Assembly (NCBI RefSeq): GCF_029626235.1 | Contig: NZ_JARUBO010000005.1 | Coordinates: 2,698,501-2,762,500, forward strand | Origin: Micromonospora sp. WMMD1120 | GTDB lineage: Bacteria; Actinomycetota; Actinomycetes; Mycobacteriales; Micromonosporaceae | DNA: 64,000 nucleotides | Direction: 5' to 3' | Part shown: positions 35,975 to 44,599 of the stretch, piece after piece | Position numbering within the stretch: the stretch's first letter is position 1 | Layout of the letters: every line of letters starts with the position of its first letter | Made by a program: the position numbers and the translations under genes | Notes under the pieces: generated by a model | Told to the model about the DNA's origin: nothing | The model's input: the letters and a program-made list of their open reading frames with translations, nothing else | Databases searched by the model: none

Positions 35975-36109
35975 GTTAGGTCCTTCTCGTCGGCGCCGTC
36001 GGTGCGGCCATCCCGATAATGCTGCCAGGTAATGGGCTCGTGGCGCGAACCGCCTCGCCGACGCTGGCCGGAAGCGGCTCGGAGGCCAGGGCTCCCAGTG
36101 GGGGCGTCT

Positions 36110-36325
36110 AAACGGGCTGCAACGGGGTGGGAGCTGGCCACGCTTTGGCGGACTGCATGATGATCAACTCGCGCCTCGACGTGGTCTTGCAGGACCAGGT
36201 GGTGGCGATAGCTCCTTCGCCGCAGGGCGCGGATCTTCGCGTGGGCGCGATTCACGGTCATCTGCCGGCGTGGCGGCTTCGGCCGGAAGCGGCGCCGCTT
36301 GAACAACGCTTCGCGCCGATGCGCG
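36110..36325 (-). pseudogene. Degenerate transposase C-terminus
   Basis: The minus strand encodes FKRRRFRPKPPRRQMTVNRA and HAKIRAL, which resembles the end of IS5-group transposases (VNRAHAKIRALGERAVATLKTW). After ARIRAL the match shifts frame to EGAIATTWSCKTTSRRELII, so the gene is frame-broken as well as truncated. The rest of the insertion sequence is not visible. It is an IS scar between the DUF262 gene and the giant helical gene. Confidence 0.5.
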
Positions 36326-36349
36326 CATCCACAGCCCTGGACACGTCCC

Positions 36350-39300
36350 TCAGTCGGTGCAGCGATCGGTCTCAGCACTGGAACTGGCGTCGCCGTCGAG
36401 CGCCGAACGGAAGTCGAAACCGTCGACCGCGAAGGCGCTGACCAGCCGGCTTGCTGCGCTCGCTGCGGCGTCATCCGCTGTGCACGCCGTCGCGATGATC
36501 ACGTGAATGAGCGCCCTGTGCCGAGAGGTTTTCCAATAGTGTCCAGGACTCCCGGGCACCCGGTCGAGAACATGGAGACACGCGTGCGGATGCGTGAGCG
36601 CGAGGGTGCGCAGCCGACGCAGGACGTGCACGTTGAGCCCCATATCCGGGGCGAGGCTGAGGACTTCGTACAACTGGTTCAGTGACCACGCGTCGTCGAA
36701 TCGGCCGTTGACGAACCAGTCGTCGAAGGCTGACAGCTCGTCTGGGTCGGCTCCGCGTCGGACCGCGTCGATGCGGTACTCCCACAGCCGCACGAGTCGC
36801 TCGCGGCGCTCGGGGTCGGTGGGCTCGTCGCGGTTGAAGCTGCGACCGGCCGATTCGACGATGATGCTGGCGGCCTCGGCGGGTGCCTGCTCGTAGAACC
36901 GCTGCAGGAGATGGTCCGGGTCGTCGAGGTCGAGATGGCCGAACCAGAACCGGTTACCTAGGTGAAACGCCAGCAGGTTGGCTCGTGCTTGTTCCCATTC
37001 GTTGTTCGGGGTGGGTGTGAGAATGTCTACCGCGCGCAGGTAGTGCGGTCGAAGCAGCCCCCACGCGGTGTCGGTCAGCACCCGGTTCTCAAGGTGCCCG
37101 TTCCAGGCGGCGCGCCACGCCCGGGTGTGTTCGGGCTCGATCGGCAGGATGTCGCAGAGGTGGCGGGAGGTCCAGTCGGGATCCAGTCTCAGCAGCGCTT
37201 GCAGGAGCTGGCCGAACATCGCGCGGACTGCCAATGCTGGGTCGGCGGCTGGGGTGACGTGCGCGTCGAGGACCTGCGTCACGTCAGACACGCCGGTGTA
37301 TTCGGGCCGCTGCTGGGCGCGCAGGCCCCAGAGGATCGCTGCACGCAGCGCCTCTGGGCGGACGGCGTCGAGTGAGGCCGACGACAACTCACCATCGTCC
37401 TGCTCGTTCGGTGTGTCCTCTCGCTGAGGGTCGGGGTCGGCGCAGGCGGCGCTGATGATGGACCAGATGGCAGGTTCGGCGTCCGAGGGGATTCGTTCTG
37501 GGTCGGCTGTCGGGTCGGCGGTAAACAGGCGCATCACGCTATAGCGGGCCGTGCGCCACTGCCGCTCACGACGCTGAACCACTTCGGCGGCGAGCTCCCT
37601 GGCGGCTTCGCCGTCGATCCAGGCCAGCAGGGTGGTCAGTGGCTTCCAGTCGAGGCATTCCTTGGCCCTGGCTGCTTCCCAGAACCCATCCAGGATCGAC
37701 GTAACGTACTCCGGTGGTAGCCCGATGAAGGCCGCGGCGTCCGTCGACCACCGAGTGGCCTCACGCGCCACCGCAGCCGAGAGCGCAGGCCTGATCGCCG
37801 ACCGGTCGAGCTCCCGCCGGTCTTGCGGTGGCTGCCACTCGTGCAGCAGTAGGGCCAGCGCCTCGGCCGTTAGCTGCTGCAGTTCGGCGACCCCGACGAC
37901 ATCCTCACCACCCCACGCCGTGAACGCTACAGGTGGAGGTACTGACCAGTCCGGGGCGGGACCGTACTGTGCGACGAGCGCCTCGTAGCGGGCGCGGCGG
38001 TCGCCGTCCAGCAGCGGTTCGAGAGCGGCGAACCGGTCGCGGCGCCAATGGTCGATTCGTTGACGTAGAAGGTCCTCGGCCTCGACGGCGCCTACGCCTT
38101 CGCGACGGATGCGCTGCTCCCACACCGTCGTGTCGGGTTTTCCGTCGAAGAAGTCGAGCAGACTGCGAACTTTGGGCGTCTCCAGCCAGGTGTGTCCGGC
38201 GGCGGCGAGCAGAAGGTACTCCCGCTCGACGGCGTGGTCGACGGCCAGCGTCGGGTCCAGCAGAGACTCCGCGACCAAGTCAGGCGCGTCGTAACCACGA
38301 AGGCGTAGCAGGTGCAGCCGGATCCGGCGCAGCACGTCTGGCCCGCCGACCGCAAGCTCACGCGCGGTGTCCCGCACCGAGAGGATGCCGTCGTCGTGCA
38401 ACGCGGTGCCGATCTCGATGAGGACATCGACGAGGGCGTTGGAAACGTTTGTGTCACTGCGACGTTCGCGCAGCGGTTCGATCGCCGGCCGCCAGATCCG
38501 GGAACGCCCCTTCGCAGGGCTTGTGACAGCCCTGTTGAGCTCGTCGACCAGCAGCGCCAGCACCGGCCGGCCGACGATACGGGCCACCGGCGGCACGGAC
38601 TCTCGCAGCACCTGGACGTGGTCATAGCTGCGTCCACTGGTTGCGCCCATGTTCGAAAATCCGCCGAGTACCGCGCGGAGCAGGTCCATTCCTGCGGCTG
38701 GGTGACCGCCTTCGACCAGGCGCACGGCCAGGTCACCAATCTGGTCTGCGGCGATGACACCGTACGGTCCGGGAATCGCCGCTACGAGTTTCGGCGCCAG
38801 CGTCGCGGCCTCGTCCGGCGGGATGGCCAGGGCCAGCCGGGTCAGGTCCCACACGACACGGCTGTTCTCGGTCGGTGCCATCTCCAGGACTGCTCGTACT
38901 ACGTCGGCGGGCACGTCGGCCGCTACCCGCGCCAGATAGTCCGACTCCGGCCAGGCCGGGACTTCCACGCTGCCGTCCGTGGTATCGAGTCGCGGCTCAG
39001 GCGGGAACTTGAAGAATCCCTCCTCGGTCAGCGGGCCGATCCAGGCTGCGGCAGCCCGGCTGAAGAACCGCTGGCGGGTGACTGAGTTCGATGGAAGTCG
39101 CTGCCGCAGCTCCTTGGCCAGCTCAATAGTTGGCTCGCTGCCGAGCAACGCGTCGAGCCGGTCGAAGACACGGACGTATTGTTCCTCGAACCGACCCAGC
39201 ACGAGTTCGAGCAGGTCCTCGAAACGGGCGAAGTAGTTCCGGAATTCGCGGTCGAGCGGACGGGCACGTTCCAGGGCGTGTCGGTGGGCACGACCCGCGA

Positions 39301-39703
39301 GGTTCGACGCTGAGTCGCGCTCGGCCTGTTGAAGCCAGAACACCGCAACGGGATGGTCGGTCGGCAGGTCCAGCGCCGCGCACACGGCGGTGATGCTTTG
39401 CAGATGTCCCCGTTTCTCCTCTTGCTGTTTCCGCTTTTTGCCGCGCTTGTCTGGACTGGGGGTGTTCGGCACCGTTCGGGGTTCAAGGATGTAGCGCAGA
39501 GAACTGTCAACCTCCCGCAGGGCGTGGCTGATCAGGTGCGTGGCGCTGCGGTGAGAGGGCGACTCCACCAACATCTCGCACGCGTCACGAAAGAAGTCTG
39601 CCGCACCGGACCCTACGAGACGCGATAGCTGTGCCACGATCCGCGCCTGGCGCGGCGACAAGGAGCGAGCGCCGTTACCGTCCTGAACGTCAAGCACCGA
39701 CAA
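36350..39703 (-). CDS. Large uncharacterised helical protein (1,117 residues)
   Basis: The product is predicted by eye to be almost all helical, without membrane segments, Walker motifs or nuclease signature, and with repeated two-helix patterns reminiscent of an alpha-solenoid. A Lys-rich stretch (DKRGKKRKQQEEK) lies near residue 85. Codon bias is normal for the genome. It sits alone in the defence cluster, divergent from the gene at 39754. I do not recognise the family. Such large solenoids in defence islands are sometimes sensors or scaffolds; this is inference. Confidence 0.75.
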   Translation of the reverse strand: MSVLDVQDGNGARSLSPRQARIVAQLSRLVGSGAADFFRDACEMLVESPSHRSATHLISHALREVDSSLRYILEPRTVPNTPSPDKRGKKRKQQEEKRGHLQSITAVCAALDLPTDHPVAVFWLQQAERDSASNLAGRAHRHALERARPLDREFRNYFARFEDLLELVLGRFEEQYVRVFDRLDALLGSEPTIELAKELRQRLPSNSVTRQRFFSRAAAAWIGPLTEEGFFKFPPEPRLDTTDGSVEVPAWPESDYLARVAADVPADVVRAVLEMAPTENSRVVWDLTRLALAIPPDEAATLAPKLVAAIPGPYGVIAADQIGDLAVRLVEGGHPAAGMDLLRAVLGGFSNMGATSGRSYDHVQVLRESVPPVARIVGRPVLALLVDELNRAVTSPAKGRSRIWRPAIEPLRERRSDTNVSNALVDVLIEIGTALHDDGILSVRDTARELAVGGPDVLRRIRLHLLRLRGYDAPDLVAESLLDPTLAVDHAVEREYLLLAAAGHTWLETPKVRSLLDFFDGKPDTTVWEQRIRREGVGAVEAEDLLRQRIDHWRRDRFAALEPLLDGDRRARYEALVAQYGPAPDWSVPPPVAFTAWGGEDVVGVAELQQLTAEALALLLHEWQPPQDRRELDRSAIRPALSAAVAREATRWSTDAAAFIGLPPEYVTSILDGFWEAARAKECLDWKPLTTLLAWIDGEAARELAAEVVQRRERQWRTARYSVMRLFTADPTADPERIPSDAEPAIWSIISAACADPDPQREDTPNEQDDGELSSASLDAVRPEALRAAILWGLRAQQRPEYTGVSDVTQVLDAHVTPAADPALAVRAMFGQLLQALLRLDPDWTSRHLCDILPIEPEHTRAWRAAWNGHLENRVLTDTAWGLLRPHYLRAVDILTPTPNNEWEQARANLLAFHLGNRFWFGHLDLDDPDHLLQRFYEQAPAEAASIIVESAGRSFNRDEPTDPERRERLVRLWEYRIDAVRRGADPDELSAFDDWFVNGRFDDAWSLNQLYEVLSLAPDMGLNVHVLRRLRTLALTHPHACLHVLDRVPGSPGHYWKTSRHRALIHVIIATACTADDAAASAASRLVSAFAVDGFDFRSALDGDASSSAETDRCTD

Positions 39704-39753
39704 CCTGATCGCTCCCCTGCTATTCCGTGCTACGCGGTGGCTGCTGCGACAAC

Positions 39754-40911
39754 ATGAGCATGAGTATCCGACTGCGGCCAGATGCTCGACCAGTCAGTTT
39801 CGACCGCCACACCCCGTGCTACGGCCGGGAATCCGGTTGCCGCGTCACGGAGAATGGAGTTGTGGAAGGCCACGGCCGGTTCGGCCCAGATTTTGTGACA
39901 GCACACCGGGGGATGCACGGCGCGCGCACACCGGAGCAGCGGCAGCTGACCTACGACATCGCGGTCGACTCCGGCTTCGAGCACTGGCGGCGCTGGTACG
40001 ACGCGCAACTGGCGTTGCTGCCCAGCCCGCAGGCCGACGCGCTCGCCCGGCGCCTCTGGTTGGACGAGCACTTCTGGCCCGTCACCTTCGAGCTGGCGGC
40101 CGGCGCCGCGATCCGATCAGCCGGCTACACCGCCGTGTACGAACACGACCACGGCGGCCTGACCCCCGACTGGACCGCGCACACCCCCAGCGGAGAGCTG
40201 GCCTTCCTCGTCGAGGTCCACACCGACCAGCCTGCCAAGGAAACCTTCGGGCGTATCCGCGCGTGGAAAGCGCTCGAAAGGCGCATAGCGGAGATCCCCG
40301 TAGGCGTCGTGCTCGTACTCCAGGGCACCCGGCATCTCGCGCCGAAGCCACCCGACGCAGGAACTGCCAAGAAGATCGCCCGCGAAGTACGCGCCCGTTT
40401 GCTGGACGGACCCGGCACCTCGAAGATCCACGCACACGGCTACACCCTTGTCGTGCTCGCCGACAGGTTCGGACGACCCCTACAGTCAGCGAACGGGATC
40501 CGCGCCCAGTTCGCCGCGCCAAGCGGTGTCGCCGGACCAGTCGACGCCAGCCGGCTAGTCAAAGCCGTCGACGGGAAGGTCAGCAAGTACGCAGACCTCG
40601 CCAACCATCACAACGTGCCCCTGGTCATCGCCGTCGGATCGCACCGCTTCACAAGCGTCGACCTGGCAGACCTCGACGACCTGCTCGCCGGCGCCTCCAC
40701 GATCGCCTTTCATTTCAACGTCGGAGACACATACATCGGCACCAAAACGGTCAACCCGGCACGGCCTACTCAGTGGACGATGCCGACCAACCTCGCCGGC
40801 CTGCTGTGGCTACACAACCAGCCGCCGTTCAACGCCACCGTACGTCCGAACCCCGACGCTCACCGCCAGATGCCACAGCACCTTGCTCCGATAACGACCG
40901 CCGCAGAATAG
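39754..40911 (+). CDS. Uncharacterised protein, possible PD-(D/E)XK-like fold
   Basis: The domain begins around RTPEQRQLTYDIAVDSGFEHW (from 39921). A stretch TPDWTAHTPSGELAFLVEV looks like the core of a PD-(D/E)XK nuclease, but the expected Lys after Glu is His (VEVHTD), so it may be inactive or misassigned. ATG 39754 gives 385 residues; ATG 39913 (about 332 residues) begins at the domain and is also plausible. It is divergent from the giant helical gene and could share its promoter region. Last island gene before the tRNA fragment. Confidence 0.6.
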   Translation: MSMSIRLRPDARPVSFDRHTPCYGRESGCRVTENGVVEGHGRFGPDFVTAHRGMHGARTPEQRQLTYDIAVDSGFEHWRRWYDAQLALLPSPQADALARRLWLDEHFWPVTFELAAGAAIRSAGYTAVYEHDHGGLTPDWTAHTPSGELAFLVEVHTDQPAKETFGRIRAWKALERRIAEIPVGVVLVLQGTRHLAPKPPDAGTAKKIAREVRARLLDGPGTSKIHAHGYTLVVLADRFGRPLQSANGIRAQFAAPSGVAGPVDASRLVKAVDGKVSKYADLANHHNVPLVIAVGSHRFTSVDLADLDDLLAGASTIAFHFNVGDTYIGTKTVNPARPTQWTMPTNLAGLLWLHNQPPFNATVRPNPDAHRQMPQHLAPITTAAE

Positions 40912-41614
40912 GTGCTTACGACTCCGGTCGCGAAGAGCGAGACAGTGCGGGAGCGAGGAAATCGGCCAGCCAGGCTTGGCGCGATCGTGTTGGGGCGGCC
41001 GTCCGCTCACCGATGGTCCAGGCGGGCTGCCGACACTGACCTGGGTCGACGACATCTCCAAGCTAGTCGCGCCCGAGTAAATGATCGTTGCTGGCGACGG
41101 TGCCCGCCGCCGACTACCCGGCGGCGGGCACAGACCCGCAGGGCTGCTGACCGTGGTCGTTCCCCATTGCAGACGGGACGAGTTACCCGCGCTCGCCCTG
41201 GGCGTCGGCGCTCTCTCCTTGCTGCCTCTCCCAGGGCGCCAACCTGCGCCAGCATGCGTTCGCTAATGGTGCCGGGCAAGGTGCCCCCGTTTACCCCCCG
41301 AAAACCCTTCCCAAGAGTTGACTACCAGTGACAAGCCCCGATCATTGCTAGACAGCGTTTGCACAGCTCAACGCGATAAAATGACTAGCGATGACATGCT
41401 CCGCGGAGCTACGGATGGTAACCGTGTGTCGCAGGTTCGAATCCTGCCGGGGGCACCGACATAAGGCGCTCAACAGCAAGAACGGCGCTGAGCCGTCCCT
41501 GAAGCCCCAACAACGCTGGTGGGCGATCGGGTGCTGGCGGGTCCGTGGTGGGGCATGCGTCGACGTGCGGGTCGAGGTGATCATGTGGCCCCGGTGCCGC
41601 TGTACCCTTCGCCG
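40912..41614. other. Intergenic stretch at the island/chromosome junction
   Basis: No convincing gene lies in these 700 bp. They contain the tRNA-Thr fragment at 41410-41457 and a perfect 12-bp palindrome GCTCCGCGGAGC at 41398-41409 directly before it. Frames read through the tRNA part (41391-42083) are spurious. Confidence 0.6.
41410..41457 (+). tRNA. 3' fragment of tRNA-Thr(GGT), probable att site
   Basis: Anticodon arm TACGG-ATGGTAA-CCGTG (anticodon GGT, U33 present), variable loop TGTC, T-arm GCAGG-TTCGAAT-CCTGC and 3' acceptor strand CGGGGGC with discriminator A and CC. The expected 5' acceptor GCCCCCG and D-arm are absent upstream, so this is a fragment, not a working tRNA. It is the expected remnant on the far side of an element integrated at a tRNA 3' end. 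Confidence 0.75.
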
Positions 41615-42172
41615 ATGGCGTTACCTACCGACGACCGCGAGCGTCTGCTGGCGCTTTACCGAGGCCGGGTTGACGGCTACGTCGGCGTGGACGGGGGCTA
41701 CGGGCGGCGTTGGCGGAGTTGGTGCGGGACTTTGCTGTCGTTCGGTGGCGCGCTCGTCGTTCCGCCGGTCGGGCCCGAGTCCGATCTTGAGGAACTGCTC
41801 GCCAGCGGGTCCGCGTTCGGATCGGCGGTGCGATACGTGCGGGGCGAGGCCAACGAGTGTCATCGCAACGTGGCGGTGGGCTGGATCGACGGAGCGATCG
41901 AGTCGATCGGCACGGGCTACGCGCTCTCCGACGACGAGCTCTGGCGGCAGCACTCGTGGGGCGTGGATCAGGACGGCGTGGTGGTGGAGACCACCGATGA
42001 GCGGCGCGCCTACGTGGGCATCGTGTTGCCCGCGGGAGCGCCGAGCGTGCGGTTCGCCGGGAGCAACGCGCAGGAGCACCTGAGGACGGCGTTGCGGCAG
42101 CGTGGTCCCCGCGCTCCGGAGCTGATCAGCATGATCCGCGAGCTGGCGAGCCTGGACAGGTCTTGGATCTAG
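41615..42172 (+). CDS. Uncharacterised protein
   Basis: ATG 41615 gives 185 residues beginning MALPTDDRERLLALYRGRV; the upstream extension is Arg/Gly-rich and was rejected. The product is soluble (EANECHRNVAVGWIDG; SWGVDQDGVVVETTDERRAY) with no family I recognise. It is the first gene to the right of the tRNA fragment, so probably native chromosome. Confidence 0.65.
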   Translation: MALPTDDRERLLALYRGRVDGYVGVDGGYGRRWRSWCGTLLSFGGALVVPPVGPESDLEELLASGSAFGSAVRYVRGEANECHRNVAVGWIDGAIESIGTGYALSDDELWRQHSWGVDQDGVVVETTDERRAYVGIVLPAGAPSVRFAGSNAQEHLRTALRQRGPRAPELISMIRELASLDRSWI

Positions 42173-42275
42173 CTGACTTCACCCGGCCGTGCGCCGGCCG
42201 GCACCCCGCGGTTTCGGGGCCGGGCGGCACCGCCAAAGGCTCGATGGATGGACGATTCCCCTTTACGCGCATGAC

Positions 42276-42293
42276 CTTCGATGGACATGATCG
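42276..42293 (+). promoter_or_regulatory. Second copy of the 18-bp element upstream of the HNH gene
   Basis: Identical to 1941-1958 and 44 bp before ATG 42338, against 42 bp at the first copy. The conserved spacing supports a regulatory role. Confidence 0.5.
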
Positions 42294-42337
42294 GCCGAGA
42301 CGGTTGCCGTACCCCCCTCACCGAAAGGCTGCCGCCC

Positions 42338-43012
42338 ATGCCGATCGCATCCTCTTCCGCCCCCTCCCGCCGCGTTCCGCGCCAGGTCGCCGCCGTCGCG
42401 GTCGCCGCCCTCGCCGGTGCCTGCCTGGCTGTCGTGAACGTCCAGCCGGCCTCGGCGACGCCTCCCGGCATTCCGTCGAAGGCGACCGCCCAGTCGCAGC
42501 TCAACGCCCTGACCGTGGCGGCGCAGGGTTCGAGCAGCGGTTACTCGCGGGACCTGTTCCCGCACTGGATCACGGTCAGCGGTAGCTGCAATACCCGGGA
42601 GCAGGTGCTCAAGCGCGACGGCACCTCGGTCGTCGTGGACAGCTCCTGCGCGGCCACCTCGGGCCGCTGGTACAGCCCGTACGACGGGGCGACCTGGACG
42701 GCGGCCTCCGACGTCGACATCGACCACGTCGTGCCGCTGGCCGAGGCGTGGCGCTCCGGTGCCAGCTCGTGGACCACCAGCCGTCGGCAGAGCTTCGCCA
42801 ACGATCTGAGTCGCCCGCAGTTGATCGCGGTGACCGACAACGTCAACCAGGCGAAGGGCGACCAGGACCCGTCGACCTGGCAACCGCCGCTGTCGTCGTA
42901 CCGGTGCACCTACAGCAAGATGTGGATCACGGTGAAGTACAGCTGGGGCCTCACCCTGCAGTCTTCCGAGAAGTCCGCGCTGCAGAGCATGCTGAACACC
43001 TGCGGTTCCTGA
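42338..43012 (+). CDS. Secreted HNH endonuclease family protein (chromosomal copy)
   Basis: From ATG 42338 (MPIASSSAPSRR) the protein has 224 residues: signal peptide to about residue 40 (...PASA-TPP) and the mature nuclease with DIDHVVP. An earlier start (42281) would put 19 unlikely residues before the signal peptide. The mature part is nearly the same as the island protein at 2001, with about fifteen differences, but the signal peptides have diverged. Likely an exported DNase. Same orientation as the island copy. Confidence 0.85.
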   Translation: MPIASSSAPSRRVPRQVAAVAVAALAGACLAVVNVQPASATPPGIPSKATAQSQLNALTVAAQGSSSGYSRDLFPHWITVSGSCNTREQVLKRDGTSVVVDSSCAATSGRWYSPYDGATWTAASDVDIDHVVPLAEAWRSGASSWTTSRRQSFANDLSRPQLIAVTDNVNQAKGDQDPSTWQPPLSSYRCTYSKMWITVKYSWGLTLQSSEKSALQSMLNTCGS

Positions 43013-43179
43013 CCGTCGCGCCGACCCGGCCGGCACGAACCGCGCCACGACGACGCGGGCCGGCCGGGCTCACGGCTCGATCCACTCGATTTCCGTGGAA
43101 GTCGGGCCTACCGGTGCGCGGGGATGGCCCGGTTTTCAGGAAGTGGAGTCGATCAAAGCAAGGCAGCCACCGCACCGGC

Positions 43180-43779
43180 TCAGAGCGCCGGTAGCTGTTC
43201 GGCGCGGGTGACCACCTGGTCGATCAGACCGTACTCGCGGGCCTGTTCGGCGGTGAACCAGCGGTCCCGGTCCCAGTCACGCTGGATCTCGTCGAGCGTC
43301 CGTCCACTGTGCTCGGCGATCAGCTCCTGCATGGTGCGCCTCACGTGCAGCATGTTCTCCGCCTGGATGGTGATGTCCGAGGCGGTGCCACCCATCCCAC
43401 CGGACGGCTGGTGCATCATGATCCGCGAGTGCGGCAGCGCGTACCGCTTGCCGGCCGCGCCCGCGCAGAGCAGGAACTGCCCCATCGAGCCGGCGAACCC
43501 GAGCGCCAACGTCGCCACGTCGTTGCGGACATAGCGCATCGTGTCGTAGACCGCCATCCCCGCGCTCACCGAGCCGCCCGGCGAGTTGATGTAGAGGTAG
43601 ATGTCCCGGTCGGCGTCCTCGGCGGCGAGCAGCAGGATCTGCGCGCAGATCTGGTTGGCCGACTCGTCGGTCACCTCGGTGCCGAGGAAGACGATCCGCT
43701 CCCGGAGCAGCCGCTCGAACACGTGGTCACCGAAGGACGGTTGCCCACCGTCCAGCATGCGTGCGCCGTACCTCATCAT
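43180..43779 (-). CDS. clpP: ATP-dependent Clp protease proteolytic subunit ClpP
   Basis: From ATG 43779 (GGGAGG upstream) the protein has 199 residues. It has INSPGGSVSAGMAVYDTM, the catalytic Ser98 in GFAGSMGQ and His123 in MMHQPSGG, so it is a serine peptidase of the Clp barrel, working with ClpX/ClpC-type ATPases. GSM replaces the common ASM around the Ser. Actinomycetes usually carry several clpP genes; this is the single-gene form next to a clgR-like regulator rather than the clpP1P2 pair. The longer frame to 43971 is not used. Confidence 0.9.
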   Translation of the reverse strand: MMRYGARMLDGGQPSFGDHVFERLLRERIVFLGTEVTDESANQICAQILLLAAEDADRDIYLYINSPGGSVSAGMAVYDTMRYVRNDVATLALGFAGSMGQFLLCAGAAGKRYALPHSRIMMHQPSGGMGGTASDITIQAENMLHVRRTMQELIAEHSGRTLDEIQRDWDRDRWFTAEQAREYGLIDQVVTRAEQLPAL

Positions 43780-43916
43780 GTGCCGCCGCCTCCCACGGTG
43801 CCGGCGGGTGGTTCGGACCACCCGGGGGACCGGCCCTCCCAGCGTGCGGGCGACGGCGGTGGCGGGCCCAGTGATTCTGCCGCCGGCAGATCCGCCGACG
43901 GCAGAACCGGCGCGGC

Positions 43917-44402
43917 CTACCCGACGGTCACCCGCCGCGCGCCCGCCCGGGCCCGTCCGCAGCCCAACCACGCGGAGGTACGCGGACCGGGGCGGGAGCA
44001 GCCAGCGGAGACCGTCGTCCGGACGGAGAGCGTCGGCCCGCTCGCGCCGGGGCCCCGGTGCAGGATCGGGCCGCCGGCCCGCAGCGTGTGCTGCCCGGCG
44101 TGCGGGTGGCCGACGCCGGCCCGCTCCAGGCGGGTGAGCGCGGCGCGCGGGCTGGCCGGGATGCGGGGTTCGACCCGGCGCAGGTCGTCCCGGGCCTCCT
44201 CCAGCAGGTCGGAGAGGCGGATGCCGAGCGCCCGGCAGATCGCCGCGAGCACCTCCGAGGAGGCTTCCTTGCGCCCTCGCTCCACCTCGGACAGGTAGGG
44301 CACGGAGACCCCGGCGGACGCGGCCACCTCGCGCAGTGTGCGGCCCTGGCTCTGCCGCAGGCGGCGGAGCACTCCGCCGATGACTCGTCGCAGCAACGAC
44401 AT
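43917..44402 (-). CDS. clgR: ClgR-type XRE transcriptional regulator
   Basis: The 161-residue protein starts MSLLRRVIGGVLRRLRQSQG and has the helix-turn-helix GRTLREVAASAGVSVPYLSEV, then ERGRKEASSEVLAAICRALG, a close match to actinobacterial ClgR, which activates clp protease and chaperone genes under stress. The C-terminal ~55 residues differ from ClgR and are Arg/Gly-rich. Upstream of clpP on the same strand, 137 bp apart, it probably controls clpP. Confidence 0.8.
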   Translation of the reverse strand: MSLLRRVIGGVLRRLRQSQGRTLREVAASAGVSVPYLSEVERGRKEASSEVLAAICRALGIRLSDLLEEARDDLRRVEPRIPASPRAALTRLERAGVGHPHAGQHTLRAGGPILHRGPGASGPTLSVRTTVSAGCSRPGPRTSAWLGCGRARAGARRVTVG

Positions 44403-44599
44403 GCCGGCCTCGCTTTCGCAGTCGTCGTCGGGAACACCCTCATCATGCCTGTTCCCGGACCCGTTGGCCGTCCCGTGCGGGCCGTACCACCTCGGCCCGC
44501 TCCCGCCGCCGAGCGGCGCCGGGCGTCCGGCACCCGGAGTGGACGTCGTACCCGCTATGTTGTGGGCGTGCAGCAGACGGCGGGGGAGCAGGTTCGACG

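Larger units (their letters stand above)
1..41457. mobile_element. Right-hand part of a genomic island or integrated element
   Basis: The region carries accessory genes: restriction-modification, nucleases, STAND NTPase, HEPN-like and EVE proteins, XRE/DUF397 pairs and a transposase remnant. It stops at a tRNA-Thr 3' fragment, after which genes become ordinary chromosomal ones. The fragment lacks its 5' half on the left side, so the foreign DNA lies to the left. The left end, the intact tRNA and any integrase are outside the window. Extent and single origin are inferred; the region could be several insertions stacked together. Confidence 0.6.

Noticed and set aside
35971..36474. 167-residue minus-strand frame taken as an intact gene
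   Set aside because: Only its middle resembles a transposase tail and the match changes frame; the ends are low complexity and overlap neighbouring genes.
41337..41457. Complete tRNA at the fragment site
   Set aside because: No 5' acceptor GCCCCCG or normal D-arm lies within the needed distance; nearby GCCCC tracts are too far upstream and the D-arm does not fold.
41391..42083. Plus-strand frame starting before the tRNA fragment
   Set aside because: Its start (CRRFESCRGH) is the translation typical of tRNA T-arm DNA, and it then runs out of frame over the gene at 41615.
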